DNA from: Verrucomicrobiota bacterium
GTDB lineage: Bacteria > Verrucomicrobiota > Verrucomicrobiia > CAIQCK01
Assembly (NCBI GenBank): GCA_016222825.1
Contig: JACRQF010000016.1
Coordinates: forward strand, 186,001-250,000
Direction: 5' to 3'
DNA length: 64,000 nt
The notes beneath the pieces are model-generated. The model saw nothing but the letters and a program-made list of their open reading frames with translations, did no database searches and was not told where the DNA came from. Both the position numbers and the translations under genes were made by a program. This document shows positions 23,304 to 32,064 of this stretch, in pieces. Positions within the stretch are counted from its first letter, which is position 1. Every line of letters starts with the position of its first letter.

Positions 23304-26285
23304 CTACTTCGTGCGCCGCCCCCGCCTCGTGACCTCGGCGGCTACGGCGGCCGGCGCGCGCTCCGTCACGTCCTCCATTGCCAGCAGGATCAACTGCGTC
23401 TCGCCCGCCTTGCCGGGGATGCGGCGGGCGTTGAGCAGCATCTTGCGCCGGCCGAGCTTGGGGAACTCGTGCTCGACAACGAAGTCCTCGAAGAAGGTGT
23501 TCTTCGGCAGGACGGTCTCCAGCAGTTCCCGCAGCCGGGGGATGTTCCACTGGCGGTTGCCAATCTCGTAGAGTGAGTGGCCGACGGTGTCGCGCTCGGA
23601 GGCGCGGAACGTCTCGTAAAACGAGTGGCTGGCCGAGACCACCTTGAAGGCGGCGTCGAGCACCATGAGCGGCTCGCGCACAGTGTTGACGATGTTCTCG
23701 GCGAAGTCGCGCGCGGTGGAGGCGGCGCGGAGGTGGGTGATGTCGGTGAAGGTCAGCACCACGCCGTCAATGGCGTTCTCCAGCGTCCGGTAGGGCATGA
23801 TGCGCGCCAGATACCACGTCCGGCCGGCGGCGATCTCGCGCTCGCGGGGCACGAGGGAATCGAGCACGGCGCGGGCGTCGGCGACAAGGTCCTCGCCTTC
23901 GAGGTTGGACTTGATGTCGGCCAGCGGGCGTCCGGCGTCGGCGGGCAACAGCCGGAAGATCGTGGCGGCCTCGCGGGTGAAGCGTTTGATGGCCAGATCG
24001 CGGTTGAGGAAGATGGTCCCGATATTGGTGTTATCGAGAAGGTTCTTCATGTCGTTCTGCATGCCGGCGAGCTGCTCGATCTTGGCCTGGAGTTCCGTGT
24101 TGACGGTGACCAACTCCTCGTTGACCGACTGGAGTTCCTCCTTGGAGGTTTCGAGTTCCTCGTTGGTGGACTGAAGCTCTTCGTTCGTGGACTGGAGTTC
24201 CTCGTTGGTGGATTTGATTTCCTCGTTGGAGGCCTGCATCTCCTCGATGTTGGCCTGGAGGGTTTCCTTCGTGTAGAGGAGTTCTTTCTCAAGCTCCTCG
24301 ACGCGCCGGGTCTGCGCCGGGGTGGCCGGGCCTTTGGCGCGGGCCGCTTTCCCGCGGGGCGGCGGTTCCACGTCCTGAAAGGAGACGAGCAGCATGCCCT
24401 GCGCGGTCTCCGGGTCGGTGAGCGGGGTGACGGTGAGGTTGACGTTGTGGACGCCGCCGTTGGTCTTGACGGGCAGCGTGCGGCAGAGCACGCGTTTCTT
24501 TTGCGTCGCCGCGGCGTGGAGGGCGGTGCGCAGTTCCAGCGCGAGGCCCTCGCGCGCCATCTCGATGACGTTGAGGCTGGCCTGGCCCGGCGCGGGGCGG
24601 AGGTATTTGCCGGTGTCGCCGTGGACGAAGAGGATGTTGCCCTTGTCATCGGTCACCACCGAGGGCGGCGCGTAGGACTGGAGCAGCACGCGGCGGGTCA
24701 ACTCGGCGAAATTGGTCTCGCGCGGTTTGCGCCCCGGCTCGTCGGGCCGTTTGCCCGCGGGCACGCCAACGGCGGGCGCCTCGGCCATCAGCATCCGCGT
24801 GGACACGATGGAAGCCCTGGCTTGGTAGAGTTTCCACTTCTTGCTGAGCGGCGAGAACAGGTCGGGGTGGCTGCCGATGCTTTCCGACGGGCTGAGGAAC
24901 AGCGCGCCGCCCGGTTTCAACGCATAGTGGAACGCCGTGATGAGCCGGTGTTGGAGTTCCGGCTCCAGATAGATGAGCAGGTTGCGGCAACTGAGCAGGT
25001 CCAACCGCGTGAAGGGCGGGTCCTTGATCGCGTTCTGCACAGCGAAGACAACCATCTCGCGGATGTCCTTCTTAACGCGGTAGCCGGAGTCCTCGTGGAT
25101 GAAGAACCGCCGCAGCCGCTCCGGGGTCACATCCTGGGCAATGTTGGGCGGGTAGTGGCCGGCGCGGGCGATGGAGATGGCGTCCTCATCAAGGTCCGTG
25201 CCGTAGATCTGGACCTTGAACTCCTGCTTGATCTCGTCCATCTGCTCGCGGAACAGCATGGCAATCGAGTAAGCCTCCTCGCCGGTGGCGCAGCCGGGCA
25301 CCCAGACGCGGAAGACGTAGTTCTCCGGCCTGCCTTTGAACAGCACGGGCAGCACGTCGGTCTTCAAGGACGCGAACGCGTCCGGGTCGCGGAAGAAGCT
25401 GGTGACGTTGATGAGCAGCTCCTTGAACAGAAGCCGAATCTCATGCGGATGCTCCTGAAGAAAGCGGATGTAGATGTCCGGCGTCTGGATGCCGTGGATG
25501 GTCATGCGGCGTTCGATGCGGCGTCCGATGGTGCTCTGCTTGTAGGCGGAGAAGTCGTGGCCGGTCTTGGAGCGCAGGAGCCGCAGCACCTTGCTCATGG
25601 CGCCCGCCGTGGCGGGGTCGGCGGCTGGGACGGGTTTCACTTTCTTGCCGAAGAGGGACCCGACGTAAGCCTCCAACTGCTCCGGCATCTTGTCCGGCGG
25701 CAGAACGAAGGTGGCCAGCCCGGTCTGGATGGCGCTGGCGGGCATGCCGTCGTATTTCGCCGTGGACGGCTCTTGCACGAAACAGACCCCGCCCGCGCCG
25801 TGAATCGCGCGCAGCCCCAGCGTGCCGTCGGTGCCGGTGCCTGAGAGAATCACGCCGATGGCTTTCTCGCCAACATCCTCGGCCAGCGAGCGCAGGAAGA
25901 AATCTATCGGCATCCGCTGCCCGCGGCTCGCTTCCGGCACGCTGAGATGGAGCGCGCCGTGGAAGAGCGCCATGTCGCGGTTCGGCGGGATGATGAAGAC
26001 GTGGTCCGGCTCGACCGTCATCTGGTCCTGCGCCTCGACCACAGGCATCGCTGTGCTGCGCTGGAGAATCTCCGTCAACATGCTCGCGTGCGCCGGGTCC
26101 AGATGCGGCACCAGCACGAAGGCCATGCCGCTCTTCGGCGGCACGCGGCGGAAGAACAACTCGAACGCCTCCAGCCCGCCGGCCGACGCGCCAATGCCGA
26201 CGATGGGAAAACCATCCTTCGGCCGTTTCGGCGTGTTGGGGCGTGAAGACGGCGGCGTGCGCGGCGCGGACTTTCTGGTTTTCAT
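23304..26285 (-). CDS. CheB-CheR-PAS fusion protein
   Basis: A 993-residue protein starting at ATG 26285. Domains: CheB methylesterase (about 25-210) with active-site Ser in 'GIGASAGG', His in 'PHLDPAH' and Asp in 'GTGTDGTLG', lacking the usual receiver domain; CheR N-terminal and catalytic methyltransferase domains (about 220-490; 'SFFRDPDAF', SAM site 'VPGCATGEEAYS'); a PAS-like domain; a long coiled coil of NEELQSTNEEL repeats (about 650-720); and two further PAS domains to the end. Such hybrids are widespread next to PAS kinases and need not act on chemoreceptors; none is present here. It is the upstream end of the signalling island. Confidence 0.92.
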   Translation of the reverse strand: MKTRKSAPRTPPSSRPNTPKRPKDGFPIVGIGASAGGLEAFELFFRRVPPKSGMAFVLVPHLDPAHASMLTEILQRSTAMPVVEAQDQMTVEPDHVFIIPPNRDMALFHGALHLSVPEASRGQRMPIDFFLRSLAEDVGEKAIGVILSGTGTDGTLGLRAIHGAGGVCFVQEPSTAKYDGMPASAIQTGLATFVLPPDKMPEQLEAYVGSLFGKKVKPVPAADPATAGAMSKVLRLLRSKTGHDFSAYKQSTIGRRIERRMTIHGIQTPDIYIRFLQEHPHEIRLLFKELLINVTSFFRDPDAFASLKTDVLPVLFKGRPENYVFRVWVPGCATGEEAYSIAMLFREQMDEIKQEFKVQIYGTDLDEDAISIARAGHYPPNIAQDVTPERLRRFFIHEDSGYRVKKDIREMVVFAVQNAIKDPPFTRLDLLSCRNLLIYLEPELQHRLITAFHYALKPGGALFLSPSESIGSHPDLFSPLSKKWKLYQARASIVSTRMLMAEAPAVGVPAGKRPDEPGRKPRETNFAELTRRVLLQSYAPPSVVTDDKGNILFVHGDTGKYLRPAPGQASLNVIEMAREGLALELRTALHAAATQKKRVLCRTLPVKTNGGVHNVNLTVTPLTDPETAQGMLLVSFQDVEPPPRGKAARAKGPATPAQTRRVEELEKELLYTKETLQANIEEMQASNEEIKSTNEELQSTNEELQSTNEELETSKEELQSVNEELVTVNTELQAKIEQLAGMQNDMKNLLDNTNIGTIFLNRDLAIKRFTREAATIFRLLPADAGRPLADIKSNLEGEDLVADARAVLDSLVPREREIAAGRTWYLARIMPYRTLENAIDGVVLTFTDITHLRAASTARDFAENIVNTVREPLMVLDAAFKVVSASHSFYETFRASERDTVGHSLYEIGNRQWNIPRLRELLETVLPKNTFFEDFVVEHEFPKLGRRKMLLNARRIPGKAGETQLILLAMEDVTERAPAAVAAEVTRRGRRTK

Positions 26286-26409
26286 GTGTTTTCGTCCCGC
26301 ATTGGATTCAGTGGCAACCGGGCTGGAGTCTAGCGCGCCGCGCCGCCGATGCACGCCAAAACAACTTCATGTCTATCCGCGACGGCTTGCAGATCACGAG
26401 TAAGCGCCG

Positions 26410-26622
26410 CTACGGACCGGGCGGTTGACCGGTGTTAATCGCCGCATATGCCCGGTGCTCCGCCTGCGGGATGACCGGCGCGACACGGTAATGCTTCGGC
26501 TGGTCGTTGCTACAGCAGCAGCAACACCAGCTACAACAACCCCCGGAAGCCAGACAAGCCGCGAGGGCAGGAATCAAGAGCCAGAGTCCGCGGCTGGCCC
26601 GTGTTGATTGGGTATTCTTCAT
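26410..26622 (-). CDS. Small lipoprotein with a dense cysteine cluster
   Basis: A 70-residue protein. Residues 1-23 form a lipoprotein signal ending in the perfect lipobox LAAC (Cys23). Directly after comes 'GGCCSWCCCCCSND', seven cysteines in nine positions (29-37), then a short polar tail 'HYRVAPVIPQAEHR'. A cluster like this could bind metal or be acylated or cross-linked, but this is speculation. No family was recognised. Confidence 0.5.
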   Translation of the reverse strand: MKNTQSTRASRGLWLLIPALAACLASGGCCSWCCCCCSNDQPKHYRVAPVIPQAEHRAYAAINTGQPPGP

Positions 26623-27018
26623 TGGCGTTCAGGTCCTTTGTTCTGGGGGAATGTATGCGCGATCCAGCAAGGAGCAAGGCGGTGGATTGGGCGGCACCGA
26701 AGTCCGTGAATCCGTGCGCGCCCCGGCAACCGGACGGCGGGCGGAAAAATAGCACAGCGGGCAAATTCAGTTTTGACTTCATAGTCAGCACTCAATTCTC
26801 TCGCTGTGCCGGCCTAATATGGCACCCCAGCGCGATTCCGCAACGAGTCCGATGGCGGGCGTTGGGCGGTAAGCTGCGTCCCTAGGCCACAACAGGGTTC
26901 TCTCCGAATGACCGGGGTTTCCGGCGCGCGTAGTGTCCAACGCAACCGGCCGTCGCCGGGACCTTTGACGGCACCGCAAAGAAGAGCGCCACCGAAGTCG
27001 AACAAACAGCAAAGGACT
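26623..27018. other. 396-base gap without a recognisable gene
   Basis: Both strands have only short frames of poor composition. It probably contains the promoters of the divergent small genes at 26410-26622 and 27019-27177, but no clear -35/-10 pair was identified. Confidence 0.35.
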
Positions 27019-27177
27019 ATGAAGAGAATGAAGAAGACGACGCACGGCGTCCGCGGCCCGCGGACCTTGGGAGAGTTGGTGGCGTTGGCGTATGAAGTAG
27101 CTCCGAATCGCGCGAGCGCGGCGAAGTTGTTGGGAGCGTTGCTGGCAAGCCGCGCCGTTCATCCCGGCCGCAGGTAA
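27019..27177 (+). CDS. Small basic protein, unknown function
   Basis: A 52-residue protein starting at ATG 27019, seven bases after a good RBS (AAAGGA). The sequence MKRMKKTTHGVRGPRTLGEL then VALAYEVAPNRASAAKLLGA is a basic head followed by one amphipathic helix pair. It resembles small conserved hypothetical proteins with a 'TTHGxRxPRTLGELV' start, but no function is known. The longer frame starting at 26908 is not supported. Confidence 0.5.
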   Translation: MKRMKKTTHGVRGPRTLGELVALAYEVAPNRASAAKLLGALLASRAVHPGRR

Positions 27178-27324
27178 ACCCAGGACGGCCCAACTCGTGA
27201 ATCCGCCCCTTCCAGCTTCATGCACAACCTGACCACCTCGCATTCACTCCGCATCTCACGACTGCGGCTGCGGACCCTGTAAACTACGCAGGCGACCCCC
27301 TTGGCGGCCGGCAACATCTCCCAC

Positions 27325-27594
27325 TTAATGATGGCTCTGTTTGGACCTGACAGCGTGCTCGCGCGGCGACCGCGGCGGCCGGCTCTTCCTGTCCGCGCGG
27401 AAGATGGCGGCTGTGACCTCTTTGAACGGCGTGACAGGCCCTTTGCCGAACGCTTTCAGTTCCGCCTCGGCTTGCAGCCAGTGCTCGAAGTCCCGCCCCT
27501 CCGGCCGTCCTTCTTTTTCCCAAAGCAGATAAGCGCGCATCGCGACCGCTTCGGCGGGGGGATTGCCAGCTTGTGGTGTTGGTTGGGTTTCCAT
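27325..27594 (-). CDS. DUF2934 family protein
   Basis: An 89-residue protein; ATG 27594 (METQPTPQAGNPP) is chosen. The DUF2934 signature is clear: 'MRAYLLWEKEGRPEGRDFEH' then 'WLQAEAEL' (about residues 18-46). Members are small and soluble with a helical core; their role is unknown and they often sit near stress or accessory genes. The C-terminal tail is basic and disordered. The gap 27595-27897 to the next gene contains its probable promoter but no recognisable motif. Confidence 0.7.
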   Translation of the reverse strand: METQPTPQAGNPPAEAVAMRAYLLWEKEGRPEGRDFEHWLQAEAELKAFGKGPVTPFKEVTAAIFRADRKSRPPRSPREHAVRSKQSHH

Positions 27595-27897
27595 GTGTTC
27601 GGTTGACTCCTTTGGCTCGGAGGGCCTGCCCTCCTTGCCATGCCGGCTCGGTTCGATTCTTCGGGCTATCATGATTTTCCCGGACTCTTGCACGGGAACC
27701 CTGCCGGCGTCCACGCGGGAGAAATACGCGAGATGCCCTAGGAAAACCTCCTAGATTGAAAGCGCGAGGCCGGACGGCCGGGCTTGCCCGCGGGGGGCTG
27801 GCGTCTGCCGCGGATGCGAATCACCGCACAGAAAAGTTTTGCCTTCGACGGCGCAACCGCTAGATTAGCGGCCTTTGCTGAAGGACACTGAGCCACT

Positions 27898-28761
27898 ATG
27901 AAAACTGAAGCCATCTATTTTGCCGGCCCTCGCAAGGTGGAAATCCGCGAGGTCGAAGTCAGCGACCCGCAACCGCAGCAGGTCCAGGTTCTCTGCAAGG
28001 CCACCGGCATCTGCGCGGCCGAAATCTCCCGCTTCACCGAAACCGACAAGGCGGCTTTCCCATTCAATCCCGGCCGTGAAGGCGTCGGCCAGGTCATCCG
28101 CGTCGGCAGCGAGGTGAAAGACATCCAGCCCGGCCAATACGTCACCTGCAACCGCTGGCAGAAAATCCAAAACCTCGACGCCAGCCTCGCGCACAAGATT
28201 CCCGGCGAGCCCGAGGACACCGCGCTCTGGCTGGTGGAGCCTGTCGCCCGCGCCATCGCCTCCGTGCAGTTCGCGCACGTGCAACCGGGCGACCGCGTTG
28301 CGGTGATCGGCGCCGGTTTCATGGGATTGCTGGTCACGCAGTTGGCCGGGCGCTACCCGGTCTATGAACTGGTCGTCGCCGATTCGAAGCCGAAGAACCT
28401 CGGCCTCGCCACCGAGTTTGGCGCGACCGAGACTGTGAACACCGCCGGCAAGGATGGCGAAGCACGGCTTGAGGCGTTGAAGAAGGAGCCGTTCGACCTG
28501 GTCATTGCCGCCACCTGCCCGCAGCCGTTGCTCGACCTCGGCCGCCAACTCTGCCGCCGCGGCGGCCGTTACGTCATCGGCGTCGGCGACGAAGCCGGTT
28601 GCAGGGGCCAGTTCGAGCGCGCCGTCCGCGCGATGTGGCGTGGCTTGGTGGACCTCAAGCCGCTGGTGACCCACCGGCACAAGTTCCCGGAAGCCCAAGC
28701 CGCGATGGAAGCCGCCGCGCAGGGCGGTGAGAATTACATCCGCGGCGCGCTGACGTTCTAA
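27898..28761 (+). CDS. Short-form medium-chain dehydrogenase (zinc alcohol dehydrogenase-like)
   Basis: A 287-residue protein, about 50 residues shorter than typical MDR enzymes. The N-terminal GroES-like domain has 'GICAAEISRFTE' and 'NPGREGVGQVIRVGS', where zinc enzymes have GxCgtD and GHE: the usual catalytic His is Arg. The structural-zinc four-Cys loop is missing, which accounts for the short length. The NAD(P) motif 'VAVIGAGFMGLLV' (about 137-149) is intact. It is thus probably a zinc-independent or decayed MDR reductase; the substrate is unknown. It is convergent with accD, and the two stop codons overlap by four bases. Confidence 0.78.
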   Translation: MKTEAIYFAGPRKVEIREVEVSDPQPQQVQVLCKATGICAAEISRFTETDKAAFPFNPGREGVGQVIRVGSEVKDIQPGQYVTCNRWQKIQNLDASLAHKIPGEPEDTALWLVEPVARAIASVQFAHVQPGDRVAVIGAGFMGLLVTQLAGRYPVYELVVADSKPKNLGLATEFGATETVNTAGKDGEARLEALKKEPFDLVIAATCPQPLLDLGRQLCRRGGRYVIGVGDEAGCRGQFERAVRAMWRGLVDLKPLVTHRHKFPEAQAAMEAAAQGGENYIRGALTF

Positions 28762-29624
28762 GCGCCCGCGACGGCGGGCTGTGCCGCCGGCAACAGGTAG
28801 TCAATCACCTTCGTCAGCGTTGTCTTGAGCTGCTTGCGGTGGACTACGAGGTCAATCAGGCCGCGCTCCAACAGGAACTCCGACGTCTGGAACCCCCGCG
28901 GCAATTCCGACTGCGTCGTGTCCTTGATCACGCGCGGCCCGGCAAACCCGATCAGCGCGCTCGGCTCCGCCACGATGACGTCGCCCAGGCTGGCGAAACT
29001 CGCCATCACGCCGGCGTAGGTCGGGTTGGTCAGCACGCTCACGTAAGGCAGCCGCGCCTGCGCGTGCCGCGTCAACGCCGCCGAGGTCTTCGCCATCTGC
29101 ATCAAGGAGAGCATTCCTTCATACATCCGCGCGCCGCCGGAGGCGCTGACAACGATGCACGCGATCCGCTCCTTCGTGCTCTGCTCGATGACGCGCGTGA
29201 TCTTCTCGCCGACCACGGACCCCATGCTCGCGCCAAGGAAGCGGAAATCCATGACGGCCAGGCCCACGCGATGCGTTCCCATCTGGCCAAAGCCGGTGAT
29301 CACCGCGTCCTTCAGACCGGTTTCCTCGCGGTTTTGCTTGAGCTTGTCGGAGTAAGCCGAGACACCGGTGAACTTCAGCGCGTCCACCGAAATCATCTCG
29401 CTGTCAATCTCCTGGAAACTCCCCTGCTCCACCAGCGACGCGATCCGTTGCCATGCGCCGAGTGGAAAATGAAAGCCGCACTTCAGACAGATCCGCAGGT
29501 TCTGGTCCAGTTCCCGCGTGTAGATCGCCTCGCCGCAGGACTTGCACTTGGTCCAAAGACCTTCCGGTATTTCCACGCGCTTCGCCGGCGTCTTGGGCAG
29601 TTTTGATTTTTTTGCGTCAACCAT
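28758..29624 (-). CDS. accD: Acetyl-CoA carboxylase carboxyltransferase subunit beta
   Basis: A 288-residue protein of normal length. The N-terminal zinc finger is complete ('CKSCGEAIY' and 'CLKCGFHF', about residues 27-52). The crotonase-like core contains 'SASGGARMYEGMLSLMQMAK', the conserved AccD segment, and 'GVMASFASLGDVIVAEPSAL'. It transfers the carboxyl group from biotin to acetyl-CoA, giving malonyl-CoA for fatty acid synthesis. The accA and accBC genes are not in the window. Confidence 0.96.
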   Translation of the reverse strand: MVDAKKSKLPKTPAKRVEIPEGLWTKCKSCGEAIYTRELDQNLRICLKCGFHFPLGAWQRIASLVEQGSFQEIDSEMISVDALKFTGVSAYSDKLKQNREETGLKDAVITGFGQMGTHRVGLAVMDFRFLGASMGSVVGEKITRVIEQSTKERIACIVVSASGGARMYEGMLSLMQMAKTSAALTRHAQARLPYVSVLTNPTYAGVMASFASLGDVIVAEPSALIGFAGPRVIKDTTQSELPRGFQTSEFLLERGLIDLVVHRKQLKTTLTKVIDYLLPAAQPAVAGA

Positions 29625-29639
29625 AAGATTCGTGCTGAT

Positions 29640-30371
29640 TCAGCCGCGGCCCAACGTCAGCACCATCACTGACGCGGCGCCCGCAGCGCGCAGCACCCTA
29701 GCACACTCGTTCGTCGTCGCTCCAGTGGTAAATACGTCGTCCACGACCACCACGCGCCGCCTCATGAACTCCGCAGGCCGCCGCGCCGCGAACGCCCCGC
29801 GCACATTCTCCGTGCGCTCCGCGGCGTTGAGCAATGCCTGCGTCTCCGTGTCGCGGGTCCGCCAGAGGTTGCCGGCGCTCAGTGACGCCGGCAACGCCCG
29901 CACGAGCCGCCGCGCAAACCACTCCGCCTGGTTGAAATGCCGTTCCCGCTCCCGCGCCCGGAACAGCGGCACCGGCACGACGCAGTCCACTTGCTCCCAC
30001 TCGATCCGCTCGCGCGCCGCCGCGATGAGCAACTCCGCCAGTTCCGGCCCCAGCCAAAGCGCGCCGTTGTATTTGAACCGGTGAATGCAATCGCGCGCCA
30101 CGCCCGTCAGCCGGCAGGCGCACACGGCTCGTTCGAAGGAAAACGCCTTGCTGGCACAATGCGAACACCTGAAGTCCCCGCCGGCCTGCCCGTCGAACGG
30201 CAGGCTGCATCGCTCGCAGAACGGCCGCGGCAACGGCCGCAATCCCTCGCGGCATTTCCTGCACAACATGCTGCGGCTGCCCGGCTCTCGCGCGCCCTTG
30301 CAGACGGCGCAATCAGCCGGGTAAAACAGCTCCAGCGCGACGCTCGCCCATTCCTTGATCGCCCCGATCAT
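29640..30371 (-). CDS. ComF family phosphoribosyltransferase-like protein
   Basis: A 243-residue protein. The N-terminal zinc-binding part has paired cysteines ('CAVCKG', 'CRKC', 'CERC', 'CSHC'), and the C-terminal PRTase domain has the PRPP-binding loop 'VVVVDDVFTTGATTNECARV'. In Gram-positive bacteria and Haemophilus, ComF takes part in DNA uptake; elsewhere it is conserved without a proven role. Its start overlaps the end of the CPBP gene by about 59 bases and accD lies 15 bases downstream. Confidence 0.88.
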   Translation of the reverse strand: MIGAIKEWASVALELFYPADCAVCKGAREPGSRSMLCRKCREGLRPLPRPFCERCSLPFDGQAGGDFRCSHCASKAFSFERAVCACRLTGVARDCIHRFKYNGALWLGPELAELLIAAARERIEWEQVDCVVPVPLFRARERERHFNQAEWFARRLVRALPASLSAGNLWRTRDTETQALLNAAERTENVRGAFAARRPAEFMRRRVVVVDDVFTTGATTNECARVLRAAGAASVMVLTLGRG

Positions 30372-31173
30372 AAAACCTCGTCATCACCCGCTCGAAACCC
30401 GACAACGCCAGCCATAGCACCGCCAGCGCCGGCCACGCGGCGGCTCCGTTCACCAACTTGAACGCGCCCGACCCAAACAACCAACCCAAGTCTCCCCTGC
30501 CTTCTTCAGTCACTGCCAACAGCATCCGCAGCGCCGCGACCGCGCCCGCGTGGACACCGACGCACAGGAAAAGGGAACCCGACCGCACATAACACCACGC
30601 CAGCAACGCCCCCAAGCCCGTCAGCGACACCATCGCCGGCAACACACCCGCCAACTCCTTCGGCGGCGCGCTCCAGAAATGAAGCGCCGCGTAGAGCAGG
30701 CTGCTCGCCCACAGCGCCCGCGCCACGCCCCACTCGCGCCGCAGCGCGCCAAAGATGACTCCCCGGAAAAAGAACTCCTCGAACACGCCCACGCCCACGC
30801 CCACCGCCACCGGCTTCAACAAATCCGACCACGCCAAGCCGTTCCACACGCGGTCACCCGCAAACAGCGCCGCGCCTCCCAGCAACATCATGGCTGCAAA
30901 CGCCAGCACCCAACCGCCAACCGTCCGGACCACGGCCGGCAGCGCCGCTGACCGCAAGCCCATCTGCCCCCAGGTTGCCATGCCCAATGTCTGCAACACC
31001 GGCCATAAACCCACCACGGCTGCCAGCATGGCGCACCGCCGGAAGAACTTTCCCCAAGGCTTGTCCACGAACCAGCCGAACTGCTCGCAAAGCCATTGCA
31101 CTGGAAACGACAGCGCCAACGCCGCCGCCAGCACCACCAGCGCATAGATTCCGAGCACACGCAAAGTTCTCAC
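30313..31173 (-). CDS. CPBP family intramembrane metalloprotease (Abi-type)
   Basis: A 286-residue membrane protein; GTG 31173 is chosen because a GGAG box lies 10 bases upstream and the first helix follows at once ('LRVLGIYALVVLAAALALS'). About eight TM helices. CPBP motif 1 is present as EEFFFRG (E-E-x3-R), motif 2 as 'YAALHFW' (His), and a third polar helix near the C-terminus. The family includes CAAX-prenyl-protease-like enzymes and bacteriocin immunity proteins; the substrate is unknown. A longer frame to 31272 is possible. Confidence 0.82.
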   Translation of the reverse strand: MRTLRVLGIYALVVLAAALALSFPVQWLCEQFGWFVDKPWGKFFRRCAMLAAVVGLWPVLQTLGMATWGQMGLRSAALPAVVRTVGGWVLAFAAMMLLGGAALFAGDRVWNGLAWSDLLKPVAVGVGVGVFEEFFFRGVIFGALRREWGVARALWASSLLYAALHFWSAPPKELAGVLPAMVSLTGLGALLAWCYVRSGSLFLCVGVHAGAVAALRMLLAVTEEGRGDLGWLFGSGAFKLVNGAAAWPALAVLWLALSGFERVMTRFYDRGDQGMGERRAGAVLPG

Positions 31174-31365
31174 GCGCGCCAATTCTCCGGTCGCCGCCTG
31201 AGATTGCAAGCGCGAAACCGGCCGCCGCAGGCGGAAACTCCAAACCACAACATCCAAACTCCAGGGAAACACAAAGCTTCAAGCCTCAAACCTCGCGGCG
31301 GGACATTGGAACTCGGAGTTTCCCCGCTGTTGCGCGCCGCTCGCCTCTTTCGCTACACTCCCTCC

Positions 31366-32043
31366 ATGCTCGGCACTCTCATCAACGTCGCCACCGTCCT
31401 CGCGGGCGGCGCCGTCGGCCTGTTCCTGCACCGCGCGCTGCCGGAGCGGTTCCAGCGCATCGTGCTGCAAGGGCTGGGGCTGATTACGCTGCTGCTCGGC
31501 CTCCAGATGGCGCTCAAGACTGCCAACATCTTCATCGTGCTCGGCAGCCTGCTCATCGGCGCATTGCTCGGCGAAGGGTGGCGCTTGCAGGACCGCATGG
31601 ACGCGCTCGGCAGATGGCTGGAGGCGAAGTTCAAGCGCGGCGATGACGACCGTTTCACCGAGGGCTTCGTGACGGCGAGCCTGCTGTTCTGCGTCGGCCC
31701 GATGGCGGTGCTCGGTTCCATCCAGGACGGCGTCAGCGGCGACTGCAAGACGCTCGCGATCAAATCGTTCATGGACGGCTTCGCTGCGATGGTGTTCGCC
31801 GCGGAGCTTGGCTGGGGCGTGCTTTTCTCCGCCGTGCCGGTGCTGGTTTACCAGGGCGGCATCACGCTGGCCGCCACGCCGCTGCAACGCATCCTGACCG
31901 ACGCGATGCTCAACGAGATGACCGCCGTTGGCGGCCTCATGATAGTCGGCATCGCCCTGATGCTGCTGGAGATCAAGCGCCTGCCGCTGGCGAACTTCCT
32001 GCCCGCCCTGGCCATCGCGCCGGTGCTGGCGAAGGTATTCTGA
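31366..32043 (+). CDS. DUF554 family membrane protein (YdfK/YqgA-like)
   Basis: A 225-residue protein with about six hydrophobic segments. DUF554 hallmarks: 'GTLINVATVLAGGAVGLFLH' at the N-terminus, 'FCVGPMAVLGSIQDGVSGD' in the middle and 'GGLMIVGIALMLLEIKRL' near the end. The family is thought to be a transporter, but no substrate is established. ATG 31366 is chosen. It is convergent with uppP. Confidence 0.9.
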   Translation: MLGTLINVATVLAGGAVGLFLHRALPERFQRIVLQGLGLITLLLGLQMALKTANIFIVLGSLLIGALLGEGWRLQDRMDALGRWLEAKFKRGDDDRFTEGFVTASLLFCVGPMAVLGSIQDGVSGDCKTLAIKSFMDGFAAMVFAAELGWGVLFSAVPVLVYQGGITLAATPLQRILTDAMLNEMTAVGGLMIVGIALMLLEIKRLPLANFLPALAIAPVLAKVF

Positions 32044-32064
32044 GAGCGTGGCTATCTGCCCCGT

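Noticed and set aside
23577-25844. 755-codon plus-strand reading frame
   Set aside because: Antisense shadow of the CheB-CheR fusion; the repeated 'VGGLKLFVRGLEFLVGG' pattern mirrors the coiled-coil repeats of the true protein.
27898-28761. Fully functional zinc alcohol dehydrogenase
   Set aside because: The GHE zinc-ligand motif is GRE and the structural-zinc Cys loop is absent.
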